Origin: a bacterium
Lineage (GTDB): Bacteria; Patescibacteriota; Minisyncoccia; Phycocordibacterales; Phycocordibacteraceae
Assembly (NCBI GenBank): GCA_021781935.1
Contig: JAJXVW010000030.1
Coordinates: 1-6,489, forward strand
DNA length: 6,489 bases
Reading direction: 5' to 3'
The position numbers were made by a program, and so were the translations under genes. The notes beneath the pieces were generated by a model. The model was not told where the DNA came from, ran no database searches, and was given only the letters and a program-made list of their open reading frames with translations. Numbering within the stretch: the first letter of the stretch is position 1; each line of letters opens with the position of its first letter. Positions 1 through 5,315 of this stretch are shown here, piece by piece.

Positions 1-73
1 GAAAGGGATAGACGACGTACGGAAGAACAACGAGCGCATGATACACGCCGCGAGTAATACGTCCTTTCCGCAT
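1..73 (-). CDS. Start of a hydrophobic, probably membrane protein (cut by left window edge)
   Basis: An ATG at 73-71 on the minus strand opens a frame that stays open for 24 codons to the window edge. It begins MRKGRITRG, a basic stretch, and continues HALVVLPYVVYPF, which is hydrophobic and looks like the start of a membrane segment with a positively charged cytoplasmic end. There is no Shine-Dalgarno sequence, but a TATACT hexamer at 85-80 ends six bases before the ATG, the same arrangement as at recG in this window, which argues that this is a real leaderless start. It lies just downstream of a hairpin that follows the 44-residue membrane protein on the same strand. Family unknown. A competing plus-strand frame (2-88) cannot be excluded, so confidence is moderate. 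Confidence 0.45.
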   Translation of the reverse strand, partial: MRKGRITRGVYHALVVLPYVVYPF

Positions 74-85
74 ACCGTCAGTATA
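74..85 (-). promoter_or_regulatory. -10 box of a probable leaderless promoter (left-edge gene)
   Basis: On the minus strand TATACT occupies 85-80 and is followed by six bases and then the ATG at 73. A transcript started the usual 6-7 bases after the -10 box would begin at or next to the A of the start codon. No convincing -35 box is visible; the place where it would lie falls inside the GC-rich hairpin at 85-115. Confidence 0.45.
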
Positions 86-115
86 TAACCCCGGGAGCGC
101 CGCTCCCGGGGTTAT
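85..115 (-). terminator. Strong hairpin, probable terminator of the 44-residue membrane protein
   Basis: Bases 85-98 pair perfectly with 102-115 (14 bp, loop GCC). On the minus strand it begins 18 bases after the stop codon of the small membrane gene at 134-268, the usual place for an intrinsic terminator. The stem ends in TTAT but no real U-tract follows on either strand, so termination efficiency is uncertain. Its last base pair overlaps the -10 box of the next minus-strand gene. Confidence 0.5.
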
Positions 116-133
116 GAATCGCGTACCGTTCCC

Positions 134-268
134 TTACCGAGTGATTGCCGCGTCGACATGAAGAAGGGCGGGCAGAAACGACGTGAGATACAGCGTAACC
201 ACGACGAATAGAATCACGACAATCACCCCGGTCAGGATTCGTACGGATTCGGGATTGTAGTCCTTCAT
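134..268 (-). CDS. Small single-pass membrane protein, 44 residues
   Basis: ATG at 268-266, TAA at 136-134. The protein starts MKDYNPESVR, then has one long hydrophobic stretch (about residues 11-36: ILTGVIVVILFVVVTL and on to SFLPALL) and a short polar tail HVDAAITR. It is therefore a small single-span inner-membrane protein; the length is too short to assign a family and I do not recognise it. Support for it being real: a GGGGAGG Shine-Dalgarno at 279-273, four bases before the ATG; a possible promoter TTGAAA-16 nt-TATCGT just upstream; and a strong hairpin right after the stop. It is divergent from the Nudix gene, so the two could share a control region, but nothing in the sequence shows a functional link. 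Confidence 0.7.
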   Translation of the reverse strand: MKDYNPESVRILTGVIVVILFVVVTLYLTSFLPALLHVDAAITR

Positions 269-272
269 GGTT

Positions 273-325
273 CCTCCCCAAGGAGCATTCGAGACTCACG
301 ATAGCGCACCGGTCGCACCTTTCAA
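273..325 (-). promoter_or_regulatory. Promoter and ribosome binding site of the 44-residue membrane protein
   Basis: On the minus strand a -35-like TTGAAA (325-320) is followed after 16 bases by TATCGT (303-298). A start near 291 would give a leader of about 22 bases carrying the GGGGAGG Shine-Dalgarno at 279-273. The -35 box matches the consensus at five of six positions, the -10 at four of six. Confidence 0.45.
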
Positions 326-347
326 AGAGAGGCGTGGATAGCATGGA

Positions 348-375
348 TTCACATCCCGGCATATTCCTGTATCAT
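348..375 (+). promoter_or_regulatory. Promoter of the Nudix gene, probable leaderless start
   Basis: TTCACA at 348-353 (one mismatch to TTGACA), 16-base spacer, TATCAT at 370-375 (one mismatch to TATAAT). The -10 box ends seven bases before the ATG at 383, so the message probably begins at or beside that start codon. The box also contains the upstream ATG at 374, which makes that upstream start unlikely. Confidence 0.55.
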
Positions 376-382
376 GCGCGCG

Positions 383-820
383 ATGCAAACCCGAAGAGAC
401 AGCGCCGGCGGCATCGTCATCGACGAGCGAGGCCGTATCGCGCTTGTGCGTAATCGTCCGGGAACCGACTGGTTCTTTCCGAAGGGAGGCGTAGAGACGG
501 GCGAGATGCCCGAGGATGCGGCCCGGCGCGAGATTGAAGAAGAGACCGGGCTCACGGAGCTCGAATATCTCGACGATCTCGGCGGCTACGAACGTCCGCG
601 CATAAAGAAGGACGGCACCTATGACGAAGGCGAGATGAAGGTCATCCGCATGTATCTTTTCGCGGCCGCGCGGGACGCAGAGATCGAACCGCGAAACGAG
701 ATACTCGACGCGACCTGGATTCCCTTCCGCGAGGTCGCGGACGCGCTCGAAGATCCCAAAGACCGCGCGTGGTTCACGACCGTATTCGAGCGGGTGCAGG
801 AAGCCGTCCAGCGCGATTAG
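383..820 (+). CDS. Nudix hydrolase (Ap4A/diphosphoinositol-type PKGG variant), 145 residues
   Basis: Single-domain Nudix pyrophosphohydrolase, cytosolic, cleaving a nucleoside diphosphate linked to another group, with Mg2+ or Mn2+. A complete Nudix box (GX5EX7REUXEEXGU) is visible at residues 35-57: G35, E41, R49-E50, E53-E54, G56, L57. The WFFPKGGVE stretch before and into it (30-38) resembles diadenosine polyphosphate and diphosphoinositol polyphosphate hydrolases more than MutT, but the true substrate cannot be read from sequence. The length is typical for the family. I chose ATG 383 rather than the in-frame ATG 374 because 374 lies within the -10 box and MQTRRDSAGGIVI is a normal Nudix N-terminus. 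The gene is convergent with the malic enzyme gene, with 21 bp between stops and no evident terminator in that gap. Confidence 0.93.
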   Translation: MQTRRDSAGGIVIDERGRIALVRNRPGTDWFFPKGGVETGEMPEDAARREIEEETGLTELEYLDDLGGYERPRIKKDGTYDEGEMKVIRMYLFAAARDAEIEPRNEILDATWIPFREVADALEDPKDRAWFTTVFERVQEAVQRD

Positions 821-841
821 GCCGCACGGGTTCTCGCACAT

Positions 842-1990
842 TCATCGAACCGCGTTCGCGACCGCCTTCACGACGCGCCGGTCGAGGAGACCGGGAACAA
901 TCTGGTCGGCGGTCGGCTTCGGCACGAGAGCCGCAAGCGCTTTCGCGGCGCGCAGCTTCGTTTCCTGAGTTATGTTTTGCACACCTTTGTCGAGCGCGCC
1001 GCGGAAGATGCCCGGATAGACGAGTGCGTTGTTGATCTGATTCGGGAAATCGCTCCGTCCGGTCGCGATTACCGACGCCCCCGCTCTCTTTGCGTCCTCC
1101 GGCAGGATCTCGGGGTCAGGATTCGCGAGCGCGAATACGATGGACCCCTGTGCCATGAGCCGCACGTGCTCAGCGCTCATGACTCCCTTTCCAGAAACGC
1201 CTATGAATGCATCCGCGCCTTCCATGATGTCTGAGAGCCCGCCGGAAACCTTGCGCGGATTCGTGAAGGAGGCAAGTTCTTCCTTTGCCGGAGAGAGATC
1301 GCCTCGTCCCGCGTAGAGAGCGCCGGCACGATCAAGCACGATGAGGTCGAGTACGCCGTATGCGAAGAGAAGTTTCGCGATGGCGGCGCCGGCAGCGCCG
1401 GCGCCGGATATCACGACGCGGAGTTTCTTCAAATCCTTCTTCACGACCTTTGCCGCGTTTATGAGTCCCGCGAGTACGACGATCGCGGTGCCATGCTGGT
1501 CGTCATGCATGACCGGGATGTCGAGCGAGTCTACGAGCGCTCGCTCGATCTCGAAGCACTTCGGCGCGGCGATATCCTCGAGGTTCACGCCGCCGAAGGC
1601 GGGGGCGATGGCTTTCACGATGCGGATGATCTCTTCCGGATCCTGCGTATCGAGCACGATGGGCCAGGCGTCGATTCCCGCCATCTCCCGGAAAATGAGC
1701 GCCTTCCCTTCCATGACCGGCAGGGCGCCGTACGGCCCGATGTTCCCGAGACCGAGCACGGCCGAGCCGTCTGAAACGACCGCGATGGAATTCTTCTTCA
1801 CGCTCATGCTGCGCGCTTCCTTCGGCTTCCGGGCGAGATGCGCCGCAGCCGCCCCTACGCCGGGCGTATACCAGAGCGAGAAATCACTCTTCTTCGCGAG
1901 CTTGGTACGCGCCTTCGTCTCGATGCGCGCGCCTTGCTTGCGGTATGCGGCGAGCACCTGTACTGTCGTCTTCTTCTTGGAAATGGCCAT
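842..1990 (-). CDS. Malic enzyme, NAD(P)-dependent oxaloacetate-decarboxylating malate dehydrogenase, 382 residues
   Basis: Catalyses oxidative decarboxylation of malate to pyruvate and CO2 in the cytosol, linking C4 acids to pyruvate and producing NAD(P)H. Visible family features in order: LWYTPGVG with the catalytic Tyr41; SDGSAVLGLGNIG (73-85); MEGKALIF with catalytic Lys96; LEDIAAPKCFEIE (137-149) with metal ligands Glu138 and Asp139; HDDQHGTA with metal ligand Asp164; the Rossmann motif GAGAAG (196-201); VLD (218-220), whose acidic Asp220 ending the second strand suggests NAD rather than NADP; and ATGRSDFPNQINN near 309-321. The length fits the short bacterial class without the C-terminal phosphotransacetylase domain. 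No key residue is missing. The start ATG 1990 lies eight bases after a TATACT box; an in-frame start at 2014 would lie upstream of that promoter and adds MAAVYFRS, which I reject. The product is well supported; cofactor choice is inference. Confidence 0.95.
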   Translation of the reverse strand: MAISKKKTTVQVLAAYRKQGARIETKARTKLAKKSDFSLWYTPGVGAAAAHLARKPKEARSMSVKKNSIAVVSDGSAVLGLGNIGPYGALPVMEGKALIFREMAGIDAWPIVLDTQDPEEIIRIVKAIAPAFGGVNLEDIAAPKCFEIERALVDSLDIPVMHDDQHGTAIVVLAGLINAAKVVKKDLKKLRVVISGAGAAGAAIAKLLFAYGVLDLIVLDRAGALYAGRGDLSPAKEELASFTNPRKVSGGLSDIMEGADAFIGVSGKGVMSAEHVRLMAQGSIVFALANPDPEILPEDAKRAGASVIATGRSDFPNQINNALVYPGIFRGALDKGVQNITQETKLRAAKALAALVPKPTADQIVPGLLDRRVVKAVANAVR

Positions 1991-1998
1991 AGAGCGGA

Positions 1999-2006
1999 AG
2001 TATACC
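1999..2006 (-). promoter_or_regulatory. -10 box of the malic enzyme gene, probable leaderless promoter
   Basis: TATACT at 2004-1999 on the minus strand, preceded by GG and followed by TTCC; the 11-base string GGTATACTTCC is identical to the one in front of recG. The box ends eight bases before ATG 1990 and there is no Shine-Dalgarno. No canonical -35 box is evident. Confidence 0.55.
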
Positions 2007-2021
2007 GCAGCCAAAGCAAGC

Positions 2022-2051
2022 GCCCGCGCCCCGGAAATCCGGGCCGCGGAC
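2022..2051 (-). terminator. GC-rich hairpin after the 77-residue gene, possible terminator
   Basis: Bases 2030-2034 pair with 2039-2043 around an AAAT loop (plus strand). After one mismatch (2029/2044), 2024-2028 pair with 2045-2049. On the minus strand it starts eight bases after the stop of the 77-residue membrane gene and ends upstream of the malic enzyme promoter. It is followed by TTGCTTT rather than a clean U-tract, so it may be only a weak terminator. Confidence 0.4.
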
Positions 2052-2059
2052 GGTTCGAT

Positions 2060-2293
2060 TCAGCGCCTTTTGCGCCTCCTCTTCAGAATGAGCAGCGCCC
2101 AAAGCGCGAACATGATCGCCGCACTGAGCGACAACGCGGCTCCGAGCAGCTGTTCCCGCAAGTCAAACGCCCGCACCCCTCCGAAGACCGCGCCATGCGC
2201 ATCGGGCAAGAAGCGCGGCGCCACTTCGTAGAGAACGGCGAGAATGACGGTAAACAGGGTTGCTGCCAGAGCCGGCAACGTTGACGTACGCAA
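2060..2293 (-). CDS. Two-pass small membrane protein with TTG start, 77 residues
   Basis: The frame runs from a TTG at 2293-2291 to a TGA at 2062-2060. Two hydrophobic segments are visible: about residues 6-24 (LPALAATLFTVILAVLYEV) and about 50-70 (GAALSLSAAIMFALWALLI). Between them lies a loop of about 25 residues with one acidic stretch (RAFDLREQ), and the C-terminus LKRRRKRR is strongly basic and should stay in the cytoplasm, putting both ends inside. The start is fixed by an AAGGGAGGG Shine-Dalgarno at 2306-2298, four bases before the TTG; an ATG further upstream meets a stop two codons later. I do not recognise the family. It lies upstream of the malic enzyme gene on the same strand (69 bp gap), but that gene appears to have its own promoter, so co-transcription is doubtful. 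Divergent from recG. Confidence 0.7.
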   Translation of the reverse strand: MRTSTLPALAATLFTVILAVLYEVAPRFLPDAHGAVFGGVRAFDLREQLLGAALSLSAAIMFALWALLILKRRRKRR

Positions 2294-2297
2294 AGCG

Positions 2298-2306
2298 CCC
2301 TCCCTT
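2298..2306 (-). promoter_or_regulatory. Ribosome binding site that decides the TTG start
   Basis: AAGGGAGGG on the minus strand at 2306-2298, four bases from the TTG at 2293. Because no ATG or GTG is available in frame at this distance, this site is the main argument for TTG initiation. Confidence 0.55.
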
Positions 2307-2371
2307 ATCTCATTTCGGGATGCAGTATGTCTTCAACTCGCTCGCGAGTCAATACCTATTCTGGACGGTCG

Positions 2372-2379
2372 GGTATACT
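2372..2379 (+). promoter_or_regulatory. -10 box of recG, probable leaderless promoter
   Basis: TATACT at 2374-2379, preceded by GG, ends six bases before ATG 2386; the intervening bases TCCCCC cannot act as a Shine-Dalgarno. A transcript starting seven bases after the box begins at the A of the start codon. No clear -35 box is visible. Confidence 0.6.
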
Positions 2380-2385
2380 TCCCCC

Positions 2386-4551
2386 ATGCGCCCCGACGAC
2401 GCCGTGCAAGATCACTTCACGCGACTGAGACCGGACCAAAAGAAGGCGCTGCGCAAACTCGGCATCAGCACGATCCGCGACCTTCTCTATCATTTCCCGG
2501 CGCGCTATGAATCAGCCGGACCGGCCGGCACCGTCTCCGGAATCGCGCCGGGCGCAGATGTCACGCTCGTCGGCACCATACGCAAGCCGGAGACGAGAAA
2601 ATCCTGGAAGAGCAGGCGCCCGATGGCTGAGGCATGGTTCGAGGATGCAACCGGAAGGATCAAGCTTCGCTGGTTCAATCAGCCATATATCGCAAAGACG
2701 CTTCATGAGGGGCAGGTGGTGAAAGTGAGCGGTCGCGTTACCGGCTCAGCCGCATCTCCCTACATCGCGAATCCTGACGTAGAACGTTCCGCGATCATGC
2801 CCGAAGACGCGCACGAGACATTGTTCACGCACGCTTCCGGGGAGGCGGTCACGACGCTCTACCCCGTCTACCCGGAGAGCCAGGGCATCTCGTCCTTATG
2901 GTTCTTCCACGCGCTACGGAAGGTGTTTGAGTCGCATGCGCATGAATCCGTAGACGACCCTATTCCGTCTGACATTCTCGAGCGATACCGGCTACCCTCG
3001 CTCCAGAGCGCGCTCGTATGGATACACGCGCCCAGGAAAGTCGAAGACGCGCGCGCCGCGCGGAAACGATTCGCCTTTGAAGAGATTTTCGCGCTTCAGC
3101 TCGCCGTTCAAGAACGCCGGCGCAAGATCGTCCGCGAGAAGGCGCTTCCCGTCCGTGTCAACCGGTCAGCACTCAAGGAGTTTATCGATTCGTTCCCGTT
3201 TCCGCCGACGCACGCGCAGACGCACGCGATCGATGCGATCGTAACCGACTTCGAGCACGCGCATCCGATGCTGCGGCTCCTCGAGGGCGACGTGGGCAGC
3301 GGCAAGACCGCGGTCGCGGCGGCGACCGCGTATCTGGTCGCGACCTCGGTGCCGCCCGGACGCATCGCGGGGACCCTGCAGGTCGCGTACCTCGTCCCGA
3401 CAGAGATCCTCGCGAAGCAGCACTTCTCCACGTTCGTCTCCTACTTCCGCGATCATCCGATTCCGATAGGTCTCGTGACCGGCAACGAATGCCGCGTGTT
3501 CCCGTCGAAAGTGCGCTACGAGGAATCCGCGAAGCTTTCGAAGACCACTTTCAGGAAGCGGGTCGCGGACGGACTCATTCCCATAGTTATCGGTACGCAT
3601 GCGCTCGTAGAGAAATCACTCACGTTCAAGCATCTTGCCTATGCCATCATCGACGAGCAGCATCGTTTCGGGACCGTACACCGTAAGAAGCTCGTGACGA
3701 AGGATGCATGCGCACCGCATCTCCTCAGCATGAGCGCGACGCCCATACCGCGCACGCTCGCGCTCACCATCTATGGCGACCTTGATCTCACCGTGCTCGA
3801 CCAGATGCCTTCCGGACGTAAACCCATCAAGACGGAAGTGCTCGCGAAGGACAAGCGCGAAGACGCATATGTGCGCGTACGCGAAGAGATCGCAAAGGGC
3901 CGCCAGGCCTATGTCATCTGTCCGAGAATCGACGAGCCGGATCCGACGAAAGAGCTCGCGCTCCAGGCGAAGAGCGTCAAAGCCGAAGCCGAGCGCCTGA
4001 AGCAGGAGGTATTCCCCGATGCATCCGTCGGAATCCTGCACAGCAGGATGCGTCCCGCTGAAAAGGAAGCGGCGATGGATGCGTTCGCGCAGGGAGACAC
4101 GGACATCCTCGTCGCGACCTCGGTCGTCGAAGTCGGCGTGAACGTACCGAACGCAACCGTCATCCTGATTGAAGGCGCGGAACGCTTCGGGCTCTCGCAG
4201 CTGCACCAGTTGCGCGGCCGAGTCATCCGCTCGACGCATCAGGCATACTGCTTCGCGCTTCCGGAATCATCAGGGCCGACCACGCGCGACCGCATGAAAG
4301 CGTTCAAAAATGCGAAAGACGGGTTCGAACTCGCCGAATACGATCTCGCGCTCCGCGGCGCGGGCGAGCTTACCGGCGCGCGCCAATGGGGCGTTTCCGA
4401 TGTCGCTATGGAAGCCCTGAAGAATATAAAGATGGTCGAGGCCGCACGCGCGGAAGCGGCGCGCCTTCTTGAGGCCGATCCCGATCTCCACACGCATCCC
4501 GTGCTCAGGGATCGCTCCCGTGCTGCCGGAGCGTCGATCCATATGGAGTGA
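2386..4551 (+). CDS. recG: ATP-dependent DNA helicase RecG, 721 residues
   Basis: Monomeric superfamily 2 translocase that remodels stalled replication forks and branches Holliday junctions and R-loops. Domains in order: an N-terminal region with the helix-hairpin-like segment LRKLGISTIRDLLYHFPARY (22-41); an OB-fold wedge domain (about 55-150) that splits the fork; then two RecA-like motor domains. Motor motifs: GDVGSGKT Walker A (301-308), PTEILAKQH motif Ia (338-346), DEQH motif II (423-426), SATPIPRT motif III (450-457), ILHSRM (550-555), the motif V region ATSVVEVGVNVP (577-588), motif VI QLRGRVIR (608-615) and the RecG-specific RGAGELTG (657-664). Two oddities: motif VI has Ile614 where GRVGR is usual, and there is an insertion at about 367-392 before GTHAL. 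The length is slightly above the usual 680-700. Start ATG 2386 follows a -10 box by six bases; the open frame extends to 2260 but that part precedes the promoter. Confidence 0.97.
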   Translation: MRPDDAVQDHFTRLRPDQKKALRKLGISTIRDLLYHFPARYESAGPAGTVSGIAPGADVTLVGTIRKPETRKSWKSRRPMAEAWFEDATGRIKLRWFNQPYIAKTLHEGQVVKVSGRVTGSAASPYIANPDVERSAIMPEDAHETLFTHASGEAVTTLYPVYPESQGISSLWFFHALRKVFESHAHESVDDPIPSDILERYRLPSLQSALVWIHAPRKVEDARAARKRFAFEEIFALQLAVQERRRKIVREKALPVRVNRSALKEFIDSFPFPPTHAQTHAIDAIVTDFEHAHPMLRLLEGDVGSGKTAVAAATAYLVATSVPPGRIAGTLQVAYLVPTEILAKQHFSTFVSYFRDHPIPIGLVTGNECRVFPSKVRYEESAKLSKTTFRKRVADGLIPIVIGTHALVEKSLTFKHLAYAIIDEQHRFGTVHRKKLVTKDACAPHLLSMSATPIPRTLALTIYGDLDLTVLDQMPSGRKPIKTEVLAKDKREDAYVRVREEIAKGRQAYVICPRIDEPDPTKELALQAKSVKAEAERLKQEVFPDASVGILHSRMRPAEKEAAMDAFAQGDTDILVATSVVEVGVNVPNATVILIEGAERFGLSQLHQLRGRVIRSTHQAYCFALPESSGPTTRDRMKAFKNAKDGFELAEYDLALRGAGELTGARQWGVSDVAMEALKNIKMVEAARAEAARLLEADPDLHTHPVLRDRSRAAGASIHME

Positions 4552-4579
4552 ACAATGGCCTTCCCCTTCTTCGTTCGTT

Positions 4580-4617
4580 TTGTTAGGTTATCGGCAGACG
4601 GTATCTATTCGAGGGAG
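4580..4617 (+). promoter_or_regulatory. Possible promoter and ribosome binding site of the 147-residue gene
   Basis: TTGTTA (4580-4585), a 16-base spacer, then TATCTA (4602-4607), with a GAGGGAG purine run at 4611-4617, ten bases before ATG 4628. The -10 match is poor (three of six). No hairpin separates recG from this gene, so read-through from recG is also possible. Confidence 0.3.
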
Positions 4618-4627
4618 CAAAGAAACC

Positions 4628-5071
4628 ATGCGCGACATCATCCGCCCGCTCGACGGGCTTCATCTCGACTTACGCATCACCAAGGGAGCATTCCGGACCG
4701 GCTATCACGTCTGTGGCCATTATGAAAGGCTCTTCGCATCGGCGGCAGACCCCATCACCGCACTCTACGGATTCTGCATGGGTCTCACGCACGTCCGAAC
4801 CGACCGCGTCACGCTGATGCAAGATGAGGCCGTCGTCATACGAGGACGGGTCCGGATCGAGAGTCTTACGAGAGTCTTCCAGAAGACGAGTCGCCGTCTG
4901 CCTCTGGCAGTCGTGCGTAAAGCGGATGCGCTTGCCGAATGGGCCATCGAAGGCCGTCACGACATTCGCGTCGAGCGAATTCCATACGATGGCGCTCATG
5001 TCTTGTTCGCGCACGACATGCGCATGACCCCGAGCACCAATCCTTGGCTCGGAGATTCCATGCTTGCCTGA
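4628..5071 (+). CDS. Uncharacterised protein, 147 residues, downstream of recG
   Basis: ATG 4628 to TGA 5069-5071. I do not recognise a family. The protein appears soluble: no signal peptide and no hydrophobic segment long enough for a membrane span. It has a mixed composition with alternating hydrophobic/charged runs that look like beta strands (LHLDLRITKG, AVVIRGRVRIE, DIRVERIPYDGAHVLF) and helical stretches (LPLAVVRKADALAEWAIEG). Two cysteines (29 and 50) lie too far apart and without partners to suggest a metal site. The start is chosen because of the GAGGGAG purine run ten bases upstream; the same frame is open back to 4469, but that portion overlaps recG. It follows recG by 76 bp on the same strand and ends 24 bp before a strong terminator, so it could be the last gene of a recG transcript. 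High GC at third codon positions supports it as coding. Confidence 0.72.
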   Translation: MRDIIRPLDGLHLDLRITKGAFRTGYHVCGHYERLFASAADPITALYGFCMGLTHVRTDRVTLMQDEAVVIRGRVRIESLTRVFQKTSRRLPLAVVRKADALAEWAIEGRHDIRVERIPYDGAHVLFAHDMRMTPSTNPWLGDSMLA

Positions 5072-5095
5072 TTGCGTTCATAAGCCTCCCGGCGC

Positions 5096-5141
5096 AACGT
5101 CCTGCCGCATCACGCATGCGGCAGGACGTTTTCGCATTTTT
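5096..5141 (+). terminator. Rho-independent terminator after the 147-residue gene
   Basis: Bases 5096-5110 pair perfectly with 5116-5130 (15 bp, loop CACGC), followed by TT and then TTTTT at 5137-5141. This is a textbook intrinsic terminator for the plus strand. The T-run ends two bases before the 3' end of the tRNA on the other strand, so a minus-strand tRNA transcript would run into the same hairpin without a U-tract. Confidence 0.9.
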
Positions 5142-5143
5142 AG

Positions 5144-5217
5144 TCCGCCCGCTTGGATTCGAACCAAGGACCCCGGAGGTATAAGCTCCGTGCTCTAACC
5201 AGCTGAGCTACGGGCGG
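5144..5217 (-). tRNA. tRNA-Ile with UAU anticodon (reads AUA)
   Basis: Read on the minus strand, all four arms fold perfectly: acceptor CCGCCCG with CGGGCGG, D stem GCTC/GAGC, anticodon stem CGGAG/CTCCG with loop CTTATAC, a five-base variable loop GGGTC, and T arm CTTGG/CCAAG with loop TTCGAAT. T8, A14, G18-G19, T54-T55-C56 and A58 are in place. The anticodon (positions 34-36, bases 5183-5181) is TAT, which decodes the isoleucine codon AUA. Discriminator A73, base pair C4-G69 and U12-A23 agree with isoleucine identity elements known from E. coli; A37 is the usual t6A site. CCA is not encoded (CTA follows), so it must be added after transcription. In most bacteria AUA is instead read by a CAU tRNA modified with lysidine. 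Confidence 0.93.
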
Positions 5218-5225
5218 ATTCCCTA

Positions 5226-5231
5226 AATCTA
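5226..5231 (-). promoter_or_regulatory. Possible -10 box of the tRNA gene
   Basis: TAGATT on the minus strand (5231-5226), directly preceded by TG, ends eight bases before the first tRNA base at 5217. Four of six bases match the consensus and no good -35 box is evident, so this is a weak call. Confidence 0.3.
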
Positions 5232-5315
5232 CACCGATTGTGCGCCATTCGCACGCGTGCTAGCGTCTCGCCAGAGGCTCCTTGGCAGTCAAGGATCAGC
5301 AATGGAGAATACCCT

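Noticed and set aside
2..88. Plus-strand open frame ending in TAA at 86-88, just at the left hairpin
   Set aside because: It could be the end of a convergent gene, and its first-position purine bias is suggestive, but the minus-strand frame on the same bases has a start codon with the local TATACT-6 nt-ATG signature. I prefer the latter, without certainty.
296..841. Minus-strand open frame of 181 codons opposite the Nudix gene
   Set aside because: The Nudix box on the other strand is complete and convincing; this frame has no motif or expression signal.
1341..2231. Long plus-strand open frame of 296 codons opposite the malic enzyme gene
   Set aside because: It mirrors the malic enzyme coding strand, is rich in Ser/Ala/Arg low-complexity translation, has no ribosome binding site and no recognisable motif. 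It is an antisense by-product of GC-rich codons.
2260..2385. 42-codon upstream extension of the recG frame
   Set aside because: It precedes the -10 box at 2374-2379, overlaps the divergent 77-residue gene and does not resemble a RecG N-terminus.
3616..4239. Minus-strand open frame of 207 codons inside recG
   Set aside because: Antisense to the recG helicase motifs, Arg/Asp/His-rich, with no start signals; explained by recG codon bias.
4469..4627. 53-codon upstream extension of the 147-residue gene, overlapping recG
   Set aside because: The overlapping bases are the recG C-terminus; the ATG at 4628 has a purine-rich site at a reasonable distance.
5144..5218. Reading the tRNA as tRNA-Met (CAU)
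   Set aside because: The loop is CTTATAC with perfect five-bp anticodon stem flanks, so positions 34-36 are TAT; a CAT reading would require shifting the loop and breaking the stem.
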